Position numbers and translations under genes: made by a program
Notes under the pieces: generated by a model
What the model saw: only the letters and a program-made list of their open reading frames with translations
The model's database searches: none
What the model was told of the DNA's origin: nothing
In this document: positions 51,169 to 60,551 of the stretch, piece after piece
Numbering within the stretch: position 1 is the first letter of the stretch
How the letters are laid out: each line of letters begins with the position of its first letter
NCBI GenBank assembly: GCA_964236695.1
Contig: CAXSFU010000005.1
Location: forward strand, 23,696-87,695
Reading direction: 5' to 3'
DNA from: CAXSEF01 sp964236695
GTDB lineage: Bacteria > Pseudomonadota > Alphaproteobacteria > Acetobacterales > Acetobacteraceae
DNA length: 64,000 nucleotides

Positions 51169-51552
51169 ATGGACCCCGCCGACATCGGCCTGTTCAGCCT
51201 CGCCGAGCGCAGGCTCGCCTGGGTGGATCAGCGTCAGACCCTGCTGTCGCAGAACATCGCCAACGCGGACACGCCTGGATACCGGAGCAAGGACCTGTCG
51301 CCGTTCGCGGCCCAGCTTGGCCGGCTGGCGCTGAGCCCGTCGGAGGGCGGTTCCGCCAGTCTCGGGACGTCGCTGTCGGCCCCGCGGCAGGGGAACGACC
51401 GCGCGCACGAGCGGGCGGTGGACGGCAACATGGTCGGGCTCGAGGACCAGCTCGCCAAGGTGGCCGACTCCGACGGCACCCAGCAGCTCGTGACCGGGCT
51501 GTACCACAAGTACATGGGTCTGTTCATGACCGCCTTCGGCAAGTCGTCCTGA
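51169..51552 (+). CDS. flgB: Flagellar proximal rod protein FlgB
   Basis: The 127-residue product has LAWVDQRQTLLSQNIANADTPGYRSKDLSPF, the FlgB start, and ends with a helical LVTGLYHKYMGLFMTAFG. It is the rod subunit close to the export gate. GGAG eight bases before the ATG supports the start. It heads flgB-flgC-fliE-fliQ-fliR-flhB. Confidence 0.92.
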   Translation: MDPADIGLFSLAERRLAWVDQRQTLLSQNIANADTPGYRSKDLSPFAAQLGRLALSPSEGGSASLGTSLSAPRQGNDRAHERAVDGNMVGLEDQLAKVADSDGTQQLVTGLYHKYMGLFMTAFGKSS

Positions 51553-51563
51553 GGAGACCGGAC

Positions 51564-51971
51564 ATGGACCTGACCACCGCACTCAGCATCTCGGCCCGCG
51601 GCATGGACGCCCAGACCTCGCGGTTGCGTGTCATCGCCGAGAACCTGGCGAACCAGGACAGCATGGGCAGCGCGCCCGGCGTCGATCCGTACCGCCGCAA
51701 GACCGTGACCTTCGAGCAGCGTCTCGATCCGGAGCTGGGCGCGGCGACTATCGGTGTGAAGAAGGTCGGGACGGACAAGTCCGACTTCCCGGTAAAATAC
51801 GATCCCTCGAACCCTGCGGCCGACGCCAAGGGGTATGTGCGCACACCCAACGTCAACAGCTTCGTCGAGATCATGGACATGCGCGAGGCGCAGCGTTCCT
51901 ACAGCGCCAACCTGAACGTGATGCAGGTTTCGCGCGGCATGCTGACCCGCGCCATCGAGATGCTGAAGTGA
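51564..51971 (+). CDS. flgC: Flagellar proximal rod protein FlgC
   Basis: A 135-residue rod protein: LSISARGMDAQTSRLRVIAENLANQDS, PYRRKTVTF and NVNSFVEIMDMREAQRSYSANLNVM. GAGGAGACCGGAC precedes the ATG. It overlaps fliE by four bases (GTGA). Confidence 0.96.
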   Translation: MDLTTALSISARGMDAQTSRLRVIAENLANQDSMGSAPGVDPYRRKTVTFEQRLDPELGAATIGVKKVGTDKSDFPVKYDPSNPAADAKGYVRTPNVNSFVEIMDMREAQRSYSANLNVMQVSRGMLTRAIEMLK

Positions 51972-52285
51972 GCACGATCCAGCTCGCCATGCGTGCGGCC
52001 GATGCGGTGGGCGCCTACAGCCGGGTCGACACCGGGGTCGGCACGGGCGCCACGGGTGGCACCGCAGCGTCGGGCTTCGGCGACATGCTGGGTCGGGCCA
52101 TGCAGGGCGCGGTCGATGCCGGCCACGCCGCAGACACGCAGTCGATGCAGGCGATCTCCGGCGGCGGCAGCATCACCGACGTGGTCACGGCGGTGTCCAA
52201 GGCGGAGCTGGCGCTGCAGTCCACCGTCGCGATCCGCGACCGCGTGGTGCAGGCGTACCAAGACATCATGCGCATGGCGATCTGA
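51968..52285 (+). CDS. fliE: Flagellar hook-basal body complex protein FliE
   Basis: A 105-residue protein starting with a GTG within the flgC stop. The C-terminal part, VTAVSKAELALQSTVAIRDRVVQAYQDIMRMAI, is the conserved FliE helix linking the MS ring to the rod. Confidence 0.92.
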   Translation: MSTIQLAMRAADAVGAYSRVDTGVGTGATGGTAASGFGDMLGRAMQGAVDAGHAADTQSMQAISGGGSITDVVTAVSKAELALQSTVAIRDRVVQAYQDIMRMAI

Positions 52286-52336
52286 CGCGCGCCCAGACGC
52301 CCGTCCGACGCCCTCGGCAGAACGCCAGGGGACACG

Positions 52337-52609
52337 ATGCAGGAAATCGACGTGGCCAATGCGCTGCACGATGCGGTGATGGTTGCCTTCAAGCTCGGCG
52401 CGCCACCGTTGCTGGCCGCGCTGGCCATCGGCCTGGTCATCTCGCTCGTGCAGGCGGTCACGCAGATCAACGAGGCCACGCTGGCCTTCGTGCCCAAGGT
52501 CCTGGTGATCGGCGCGGTGCTGACGCTGCTCGGCCCGTTCATGTTGTCGACGCTGAGCGGCTTCACCCAGGGCCTGTTCGACCGCATGATCGTGGTCGGC
52601 AGCCAGTGA
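52337..52609 (+). CDS. fliQ: Flagellar type III export protein FliQ
   Basis: A 90-residue protein with two membrane helices and the pattern GLVISLVQAVTQINEATLAFVPKV, diagnostic of FliQ, a component of the export gate. Confidence 0.96.
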   Translation: MQEIDVANALHDAVMVAFKLGAPPLLAALAIGLVISLVQAVTQINEATLAFVPKVLVIGAVLTLLGPFMLSTLSGFTQGLFDRMIVVGSQ

Positions 52610-52625
52610 TCTCGGGACGATTCCT

Positions 52626-53402
52626 GTGACGCCCGACGATGCGGCCCTGGTTGCCGCCCTGCCGGGATGGGCGTTCGCCTTCGTGCTCGTGCTGTCCAGG
52701 GTCAGCGCGGTGCTGCTGCTGCTGCCCGGCATCGGCGAGAGCGAGCCGCCCGCCATGCTGCGCGCTGGCCTGACCCTGGGGATGACGCTGCTGCTGCTTC
52801 CGGTGGTGGCGCCGCTGGTGCCGGCAGCGCCCGGGGACGTCTGGCGCGACCTGCTGATGGTGGGCGCCGAGCTGCTGGCCGGCGGACTCCTGGGCTGGCT
52901 GGCGCGGCTGCTGGTGCTCGCCCTGCCGATGGCCGGCAACATCATGTCCTACATGATCGGCCTGTCCAGCGTGCTGCAGCCGGACCCGCAGCTCGGCCAG
53001 ACCACGGTGCTGGCCAAGGCGCTCGGTCTGGCGTCCACGGTGCTGGTTCTATCCACCGGGCTATATGCAATGCCGATCGCGGCGCTCGCGGGAAGCTATC
53101 GCCTGATCGCGCCGGGCCATCTGCTGCCGATGGCGGACACCACGCAGGCCGCGGTCGCCGCAGTCGCGGAAAGCTTCGTCCTGGCGATGCAGCTCGCGGC
53201 ACCGCTGCTGTTCGCCGGCACGCTGTGGCAGCTCGGGCTGGCGCTGTGCGCGCGTCTAGTGCCGAACCTGCAGATCTACGTCGCCGCGGTGCCGGGGCAG
53301 ATCGTCGGCGGACTGCTGCTGCTGGCGCTGATGCTGGTCGGCACCCTCGAGGCCTGGAGCGAGGCGGTGCGCACCGGCTTCATGCTGCTGCCCGGGCACT
53401 GA
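52626..53402 (+). CDS. fliR: Flagellar type III export protein FliR
   Basis: A 258-residue inner-membrane protein, GTG start at 52626. FVLVLSRVSAVLLLLPGIGE and AGNIMSYMIGLSSVLQPDPQLGQ fit FliR, and the hydrophobic profile shows about six helices. It ends one base before flhB. Confidence 0.93.
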   Translation: MTPDDAALVAALPGWAFAFVLVLSRVSAVLLLLPGIGESEPPAMLRAGLTLGMTLLLLPVVAPLVPAAPGDVWRDLLMVGAELLAGGLLGWLARLLVLALPMAGNIMSYMIGLSSVLQPDPQLGQTTVLAKALGLASTVLVLSTGLYAMPIAALAGSYRLIAPGHLLPMADTTQAAVAAVAESFVLAMQLAAPLLFAGTLWQLGLALCARLVPNLQIYVAAVPGQIVGGLLLLALMLVGTLEAWSEAVRTGFMLLPGH

Positions 53403-53403
53403 C

Positions 53404-54462
53404 GTGGCGGAGTCCGAACGCGAGGACCGCACGGAAGCCGCCAGCCAGAAGCGGCTCGACCAAGCCCGGGAAGAGGGTCGGGTCGCGATCTCGCGCGAGG
53501 TGCCGCATCTGGTCGGCCTGGGTGCCGCCACGCTGATGCTGATGATGCTCGGTCCGCAGCTCGGCCGCCGGGTGATGGCGCTGCAGTTCCTGCCGGCCGG
53601 GCTCGATGCCTTCGACGCGGCGCAGGCCGGCACCCTGCTGCGCCAGGCGATGCTGGCGGGGCTGATGCTGTGCGGCCCGCTGGTCGCGGCGGTCCTGGTC
53701 ACGGGCGTGTCGGCGACGCTGCTGCAGACCGGGCTGGTGCTGAACACCAAGGCGCTGATGCCGGACCTGGCGCGGCTGGACCCGCGGCGCGGGCTGAAGC
53801 GGATCGCCGGCAGGGACAGCCTGGTGCAGGCGGCCCGTTCGCTGGCCAAGCTGGTGATCCTGGCGGCGATCGGCTGGCACGCGATCCGGGGCGAGCTGCC
53901 GGCGCTCGGGCACGCGCCATTCTGGCAGCCGGCCCTGCTGGCGGATCGCCTGCTGCGCGCGGTGCTGCACGTCCTGGTCATGCTGCTGGCTGCGCAGGCC
54001 GGGATCGTGGCGCTGGACGTGCTGTGGGTCCGCCACGTCCACAACAGATCGTTGCGGATGAGCAAGCAGGAGCAGCGCGACGAGTTCAAGGAGTCCGAAG
54101 GCGATCCCCACGTCAAGGGACGCCGCCGCCAGTTGCAGCGCGCGCGGGCCAGGCAGCGCATGATGGCCGCGATCCCGAAGGCGACGGTGGTGGTGACCAA
54201 CCCCACGCACTACGCTGTGGCGCTGGCCTACGAGCGTGGCGGCAGGGGAGCGCCGAGGGTGGTGGCGAAGGGCGTGGACGAGGTGGCCGCGCGCATCCGC
54301 AAGGCGGCCCGCGAGCACAGGATTCCGCTGGTGGCCAGCCCGCCGCTGGCCCGCGCCCTGTATCGTGTGGAGCTGGAGGCCGAGATCCCCGCCGAGCATT
54401 TCCAGGCGGTGGCCGAGATCGTCGCCTATGTGTGGCGACTCGGACGGCGTGCCGCGTCGTGA
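53404..54462 (+). CDS. flhB: Flagellar type III export protein FlhB
   Basis: The 352-residue protein has EREDRTEAASQKRLDQAREEG at its start, four membrane helices, and the cytoplasmic autocleavage site VTNPTHYAVAL, where cleavage after Asn switches export from hook to filament substrates. It starts with a GTG. Its TGA overlaps the GTG of the CckA-like kinase gene. Confidence 0.96.
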   Translation: MAESEREDRTEAASQKRLDQAREEGRVAISREVPHLVGLGAATLMLMMLGPQLGRRVMALQFLPAGLDAFDAAQAGTLLRQAMLAGLMLCGPLVAAVLVTGVSATLLQTGLVLNTKALMPDLARLDPRRGLKRIAGRDSLVQAARSLAKLVILAAIGWHAIRGELPALGHAPFWQPALLADRLLRAVLHVLVMLLAAQAGIVALDVLWVRHVHNRSLRMSKQEQRDEFKESEGDPHVKGRRRQLQRARARQRMMAAIPKATVVVTNPTHYAVALAYERGGRGAPRVVAKGVDEVAARIRKAAREHRIPLVASPPLARALYRVELEAEIPAEHFQAVAEIVAYVWRLGRRAAS

Positions 54463-56039
54463 GCGCGGCCGGTCCGGATTCCCAGGATGACCTGCCGCGT
54501 CTGGCCGATCTGGTTGCGGGCATCGACGCCGGTCCTGCCGTGCTGTTCGAGGAGTCGCCGGTGGCGCAGGCCGTGGTCGATCGGGCCGGGCGGCTGCGTC
54601 GTGTCAATCCCGCGCTGCGCCGCCTGGCTGGCGAGGGCGGCCTGCCCGGCGGCAGCCCACCCGTGTTGGCGCTGTTCGTGCCCGCCGCGCAGGCCGAGAT
54701 CCAAGCCGGCCTGCGCCATGTCCTCGACGGCGAGGGTCCTGCCGGGATCGGCCGCGCAGTGTCGCTGGCGCCACCAGGCAGCGGCACGGTCGATGTGCTC
54801 GCCGGCGCGATCCGCGAGGTGGACGGCCGCATCGGCGGCGTGCTGCTTCATCTGTGCGACGCCAGTGCGCTGGCCGGGCTTGAGACTCGGCTCGCGCAGG
54901 CCTCGGTGCTGCGCGACATCGGCGAACGCGCCGGCGGCGTCGTCCATGACGTCAACAACCTGCTCGCGGTGATCGCCGCGACGGTGGAGGAGGCGTTGGC
55001 ACGGCCCGGGCTGGACGACTCGGCCCGCGAGGGTTTCGTGGCGGTCGGTGATGCGGCGCGGCGCGGCACCGCGCTGGGACGACGTCTGCTCGAGGGCGCG
55101 TCGCACCGGGCCGGCGTCGTGGTGCTCGGCGTCGATGCGGCGCTGCGTGCGATGGAGGCGCCGCTGCGGCGAGCGCTCGGCGGTGTTGCGCTGACCCTTG
55201 CGCCGGGTTCGGCGGGCGCTGCGGTGGCGATCGATCCGGAGGATCTCGACCGGACGCTGATGAACCTCGCGCTGAATGCCCGCAACGCCATGCCGGACGG
55301 CGGCATCCTGGCGATAGGCAGCGGTGAGCGTGATGTGACTGAGACGGTGTCGCAGTTCGGCGACGCCGTGGTGCCCGGACGCTACGTCGTCGTCTCGGTG
55401 CGCGACACCGGCACCGGCATGTCGCCCGAGGTCATGGCGCGACTGTTCGAGGCGTTCTTCACCACGCGCGGCGGGCAGGGCGGCACCGGCCTCGGCCTGG
55501 TCGGCGTGCGCGACCTCGTGCGACAGGCGGGCGGCTTCCTCCAGGTGGACTCCGAGCCCGGCCTGGGCACGACCGTGCGCGTGCATCTGCCTTGCCACGA
55601 GGCGGTGCGGGCCGAGCGTTGCCGGAGGGACGGGGAGGACGGTGACCCTTCCGGGTCGGTGGTGTCCGGCAGTGGCGTGGTGCTCCTGGTGGACGACGAG
55701 GCCGGCCTGCTGCGGCTGGGCGAACGCGCGTTGTCGCGGGTCGGCTGGCGTGTGGTCGCCGTGTCCTGCGCGGCCGCTGCCCTGGCCGCGCTGGAGGATG
55801 ACGGCGTCGTGCCCTGCGCGATGGTGACCGACCTGGTGCTTCCCGATGGTGACGGGCTCGCGCTGGCGGAGGCGGTGCGACTCCGGTGCCCTGGACTGCC
55901 GGTGATCCTGACGTCCGGGTATGCGGGCGAGGCGCTTCGTGGTCGGGCGGCAGCGGCTGGCGTGACGGTCCTGTCCAAGCCGCACGGAATGGCCACGCTG
56001 CTGGAGCAGGTGGCCGCGTCCGTGCGGCCGCAGGGCTGA
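54459..56039 (+). CDS. CckA-like hybrid histidine kinase
   Basis: The 526-residue protein has a PAS-like domain (about 25-130), a DHp helix with VVHDVNNLLAVI (H163), an HATPase domain with LMNLALNARNAMPDGG, RDTGTGM and GGTGLGL, and a C-terminal receiver (VLLVDDE, D458 in TDLVLPDGDG, SKPHG). This matches CckA, which feeds phosphate to CtrA. Unlike canonical CckA it shows no N-terminal membrane helices. It starts with a GTG overlapping flhB (GTGA), so it is coupled to flagellar expression. Confidence 0.8.
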   Translation: MSAAGPDSQDDLPRLADLVAGIDAGPAVLFEESPVAQAVVDRAGRLRRVNPALRRLAGEGGLPGGSPPVLALFVPAAQAEIQAGLRHVLDGEGPAGIGRAVSLAPPGSGTVDVLAGAIREVDGRIGGVLLHLCDASALAGLETRLAQASVLRDIGERAGGVVHDVNNLLAVIAATVEEALARPGLDDSAREGFVAVGDAARRGTALGRRLLEGASHRAGVVVLGVDAALRAMEAPLRRALGGVALTLAPGSAGAAVAIDPEDLDRTLMNLALNARNAMPDGGILAIGSGERDVTETVSQFGDAVVPGRYVVVSVRDTGTGMSPEVMARLFEAFFTTRGGQGGTGLGLVGVRDLVRQAGGFLQVDSEPGLGTTVRVHLPCHEAVRAERCRRDGEDGDPSGSVVSGSGVVLLVDDEAGLLRLGERALSRVGWRVVAVSCAAAALAALEDDGVVPCAMVTDLVLPDGDGLALAEAVRLRCPGLPVILTSGYAGEALRGRAAAAGVTVLSKPHGMATLLEQVAASVRPQG

Positions 56040-56093
56040 GCGGGTCTGCAACGATCCGGTGTGCCGCGGCCCTGGAGAAGATCGCGTCGCCCC

Positions 56094-56122
56094 TTGAACA
56101 AACAAAGAACACATGCCTAATT
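56094..56122 (+). promoter_or_regulatory. recA promoter overlapping a LexA (SOS) box
   Basis: GAAC at 56096-56099, seven bases, then GAAC at 56107-56110 is the alphaproteobacterial SOS box (GTTC-N7-GTTC on the other strand). It lies within a TTGAAC (-35), 17-base spacer, CTAATT (-10) promoter, so LexA binding would block RNA polymerase. Confidence 0.8.
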
Positions 56123-56251
56123 CCCTGGCAGGGACACATTTGCTGCGGCGCCGCCACCTGTGACACAGTTCCGCCTGTGACACGCAAACCAAGAGTTATG
56201 CCGCCGGGACCACTCGGTGAGGTTGTGGACGCCCCAGGGGAAGGACGCGGC

Positions 56252-57281
<1,030 letters not shown>

Positions 57282-57295
<14 letters not shown>

Positions 57296-57764
57296 CGCAC
57301 CCGACCTGCTCGACGTGGCGTCCGGGACGGCCACGTCCGGCGTTGTCGACACGACCGGGTTGTCCGGCGCCGACGCGGAACTGGTGGAGGCGGCGCGGCT
57401 GGTGCTGGTCCGGCACTACCGTCCGTTCTGGCACATGGTGTCGGCGGCGTTGCGCGGCCGGGACGGGCGTATTTGGACCGGGCTGCATCTCGGCGCGACC
57501 GTGGGCCGGATGCAGGTGTGCGCCGAGGTGACCGCGCTGGGGCGGGCGATCCTGGAGGGGGACGGCACGGTCGAGTGTGCCGTGGCGCTCCGCCATCCCA
57601 AGCCGGAGGAGGCGGTCGGGCGAATCGCCGTGGTGCCGCCGTGCGGCGCCTGTCGCGAGTTGCTGACAGACTACGATCCGGATGCCTTCGTCATCGTGCC
57701 GGGACCCGGCAGGCTGCACAGGGTGGCGATCGGCGTGTTGCTGCCTTCGCCCTACCAGCGCTGA
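57282..57764 (+). CDS. Cytidine deaminase-like zinc enzyme
   Basis: A 160-residue protein with the deaminase motifs VCAEVTALG (metal Cys and catalytic Glu) and VPPCGACRELL (the two other zinc cysteines), so the active site is complete. It resembles Cdd/blasticidin-S-deaminase-type small enzymes; the substrate is uncertain. A GTG at 57282, seven bases after AGGAG and overlapping the recA end, is the likely start. Confidence 0.8.
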
Positions 57765-57869
57765 CGCAGGTCGCATGTTGGTCCGCATGAAGAACCTGCC
57801 GCTTGGCAGGGCTCGCCAGGTCGGACCGGCTTCCATGGAATGAAACAGGCACAGGAGCGTATTCCAGCC

Positions 57870-58148
57870 ATGACGAACAACAGCAAGACCGATGCGGACG
57901 AGCAGGCAGTGCCGTCCTCGTCAGAGAACCCCAAGACCGCCCCGCAGGACGGGCCCGCCTCCAACACGATCAAGGACCCCGACCAGTGGACCACCGGGGA
58001 CGAGACCATGACCGGAGCCCAGGCGTCTTACCTCAAGACGCTGTGCGAGGAAGCCGGGGAGGAGTTCGATCCTTCGCTCAGCAAGGCCGAGGCGTCCAAG
58101 CGAATCGACGCGCTCCAGGGCAGTACTGGACGCGGCAAGACCCACTGA
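57870..58148 (+). CDS. DUF3072 domain protein
   Basis: A 92-residue hydrophilic protein whose second half, DPDQWTTGDETMTGAQASYLKTLCEEAGE and SKAEASKRIDALQ, matches DUF3072, a widespread small domain of unknown function. The N-terminal part is polar and probably disordered. An ATG at 57840 would add ten residues. Confidence 0.8.
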   Translation: MTNNSKTDADEQAVPSSSENPKTAPQDGPASNTIKDPDQWTTGDETMTGAQASYLKTLCEEAGEEFDPSLSKAEASKRIDALQGSTGRGKTH

Positions 58149-58320
58149 CACCTGTCGTGTAGCGTCTGCCAAGGGCGCCGGTCACCCGTAACGGTGCTGG
58201 GCGCTCCAGCAGGCGCTGCGTCGCTCGCCTTGCCGGGAGTATTGCTGCGTTGCACTCTAGCTCCGACCGGCTCGGGCGGCATCCACGAGGGGTGCCACGC
58301 GCCGGCCCGGAGGCGATGCG

Positions 58321-59544
58321 ATGGCGAAGATCACTGTGAAAACCCCGGTTGTCGAACTCGACGGCGACGAGATGACCCGCATCATCTGGGGCACCATCCG
58401 TGACCGGCTGATCCTTCCTTATCTCGATATTGACCTGAAGTACTACGATCTCGGCATCGAGCATCGTGACGCGACGAGCGATCGGGTCACGGTCGAGTCC
58501 GCGCATGCGATCCGCCAGTATGGCGTGGGCGTGAAATGCGCGACCATCACGCCGGATGAGGCGAGGGTGCGCGAGTTCAGCCTCAAGACGATGTGGCGCA
58601 GCCCGAACGGCACCATCCGCAACATCCTCGACGGCACCATCTTCCGCGAGCCGATCATCTGCGGCAACGTGCCGCGCCTGGTGCCGCACTGGAACAAGCC
58701 GATCGTGATCGGCCGGCACGCGTATGGCGACATCTACCGTGCCAGCGAGATGCGCGTACCCGGGCCAGGCCGTGTCAGCCTGGTGTATCAGCCCGCCGAC
58801 GAGAGCGAGCGGGCGCAGATCCTGTCGGTGCACGAGTTCCAGGGGCCGGGCGTGGCGATGGGGATGCACAACACCCGCGCTTCGATCGAGGGATTTGCCC
58901 GCGCGAGCTTCAACTACGGGCTGACCCGCGACTTCCCGGTCTATCTCTCGACCAAGAACACGATCCTCAAGGCGTATGACGGGCTGTTCAAGGACATCTT
59001 CCAGGACGTGTTCGACGCGGAGTTCCGGGAAGCGTTCGTGGCGCGCGGCCTGACCTACGAGCACCGCCTGATCGACGACATGGTGGCCAGCGCGCTGAAG
59101 TGGTCGGGCGGCTACGTGTGGGCGTGCAAGAACTACGACGGCGACGTGCAGAGCGACATCGTGGCGCAGGGGTTCGGCAGCCTCGGCCTGATGACCAGCG
59201 TGCTGCTCAGCCCGGACGGACAGACGGTGGAGAGCGAGGCGGCGCACGGCACGGTCACGCGGCATTTCCGCGAGCACCAGCGCGGGCGGGAGACCAGCAC
59301 CAACCCGATCGCCTCGATCTTCGCCTGGACGCGCGGGCTGGCGTACCGCGGGCGCTTCGACAACACGCCGGACGTCACGGCGTTCGCCGACGCGCTGGAG
59401 CGTGTGTGCATTGAGGCGGTGGAGTCGGGTGCCATGACCAAGGACCTGGCCGTGCTGGTCGGGCCGGAGCAGCCGTGGATGAACACCCAGGCATTCCTGG
59501 ACCGCATCGACCAGGGTCTGCGCAAGGAGATGGCCCGTGGTTGA
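58321..59544 (+). CDS. icd: Isocitrate dehydrogenase, NADP-dependent
   Basis: The 407-residue product is the dimeric eukaryote-like type found in alphaproteobacteria: VVELDGDEMTRIIW, KTMWRSPNGTIRNILDGT, KNYDGDVQSDIVAQGFGSLGLMTS and ESEAAHGTVTRHFREH. It converts isocitrate to 2-oxoglutarate in the TCA cycle and supplies NADPH. The downstream hydrolase overlaps it by eight bases. Confidence 0.97.
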   Translation: MAKITVKTPVVELDGDEMTRIIWGTIRDRLILPYLDIDLKYYDLGIEHRDATSDRVTVESAHAIRQYGVGVKCATITPDEARVREFSLKTMWRSPNGTIRNILDGTIFREPIICGNVPRLVPHWNKPIVIGRHAYGDIYRASEMRVPGPGRVSLVYQPADESERAQILSVHEFQGPGVAMGMHNTRASIEGFARASFNYGLTRDFPVYLSTKNTILKAYDGLFKDIFQDVFDAEFREAFVARGLTYEHRLIDDMVASALKWSGGYVWACKNYDGDVQSDIVAQGFGSLGLMTSVLLSPDGQTVESEAAHGTVTRHFREHQRGRETSTNPIASIFAWTRGLAYRGRFDNTPDVTAFADALERVCIEAVESGAMTKDLAVLVGPEQPWMNTQAFLDRIDQGLRKEMARG

Positions 59545-60427
59545 CCCGGCCGCGGACGGACGCGCCGAGGGCGTGGCGGAGGGGCTGGCGCGGTTCCCGC
59601 TCGCGCGGCGCGGCTTCATGATGAGCGGCCTGATCTCCGGACTGACGCTGGCCACGACCACGGTGGCGGCGCAGGCGATCCACACCGGCACCGATGGGCT
59701 GGTGGCGGGCGAGGTACAGGTGCCGGTGGCCGACGGCCAGCTTCCCGGCTACCGCGCGCGGCCGGACGGGAAGGGTCCATTCCCGGTGGTGCTCGTGATC
59801 GAGGAGATCTTCGGGGTTCACGAGTACATAAGGGACGTGTGCCGGCGGCTGGCGCGGCTCGGCTACTGCGCGGTGGCGCCGGAACTGTATGCCCGCATCG
59901 CCGACCTCTCGACGATGACCGATGCGCAGCAGATCGTGCGCGACGTGATCAGCAAGGCGCCGGATGCGACAGTGCTGTCGGACCTCGATGCCACCGCGGC
60001 CTGGGCGAGCGGGCCGGCCGAGCGCGGGGATGCGGCGCGTCTGGGCGTGATGGGGTTCTGCCGGGGCGGTCGCGACACCTGGCTGTATGCCGAGCACAAT
60101 CCGAAGCTGCGCGCAGCGGTGGCCTGGTACGGGCCGGTCAACACGCCGGACACGCCGATCCAGCCGCACAGCCCGCTGGACCTGGCGGGGATGCTGCACT
60201 GCCCGCTGCTCGGGCTGTACGGCGGGCAGGACACCAGCATCGCGCCGAAGGACGTCACCACCGCGGCGAACCGGGCCCGGGCGGCGGGTGGCACGGTAGA
60301 GATCGTGACCTTCCCCGACGCGCCGCACGGCTTCCACGCGGACTACCGGCCGAGCTATCGCAAGGCCGATGCCGAGGCCGGGTGGGCGCGGGCGATCGGG
60401 TGGCTGCGGGAGCACGGGGTGGGGTGA
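59537..60427 (+). CDS. Dienelactone hydrolase family protein with Tat-type signal
   Basis: A 296-residue alpha/beta hydrolase: VVLVIEEIFGVHEYIRDVCRRLA, the nucleophile elbow GFCRGG (C175), and PHGFHADYRPSY with the catalytic His, as in dienelactone hydrolases. The N-terminus has LARRGFMMSGLISGLTLA, a twin-arginine-like export signal unusual for this family. GTG start with AAGGAG upstream, overlapping icd. Confidence 0.85.
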   Translation: MVDPAADGRAEGVAEGLARFPLARRGFMMSGLISGLTLATTTVAAQAIHTGTDGLVAGEVQVPVADGQLPGYRARPDGKGPFPVVLVIEEIFGVHEYIRDVCRRLARLGYCAVAPELYARIADLSTMTDAQQIVRDVISKAPDATVLSDLDATAAWASGPAERGDAARLGVMGFCRGGRDTWLYAEHNPKLRAAVAWYGPVNTPDTPIQPHSPLDLAGMLHCPLLGLYGGQDTSIAPKDVTTAANRARAAGGTVEIVTFPDAPHGFHADYRPSYRKADAEAGWARAIGWLREHGVG

Positions 60428-60429
60428 AG

Positions 60430-60547
60430 GAAGGCCAGGGCTCTGCCCTGGACCCGCAAAGGGCCGGAGGCCCTTTGATCCCTTGACTTAGGGAGGCAGG
60501 TCCAGGGGCGGCTCGCCCTGGCGGGTTTGGGCAGAGCCCAACCTTGC
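60430..60547. repeat. Intergenic palindromic repeat, family A, copy 7
   Basis: Starts AAGGCCAGGGCTCTGCCCTG immediately after the hydrolase stop and ends GGGCAGAGCCCAACCTTGC. The central AAAGGGCCGGAGGCCCTTT hairpin plus TGATCCCTTGACTTA matches the copies at 9.2 and 39.2 kb. It separates two convergent genes. Confidence 0.8.
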
Positions 60548-60551
60548 TTTC

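Noticed and set aside
53320..53403. A frameshift between fliR and flhB
   Set aside because: The two genes are separated by one base and both are full length; FlhB simply starts with GTG.
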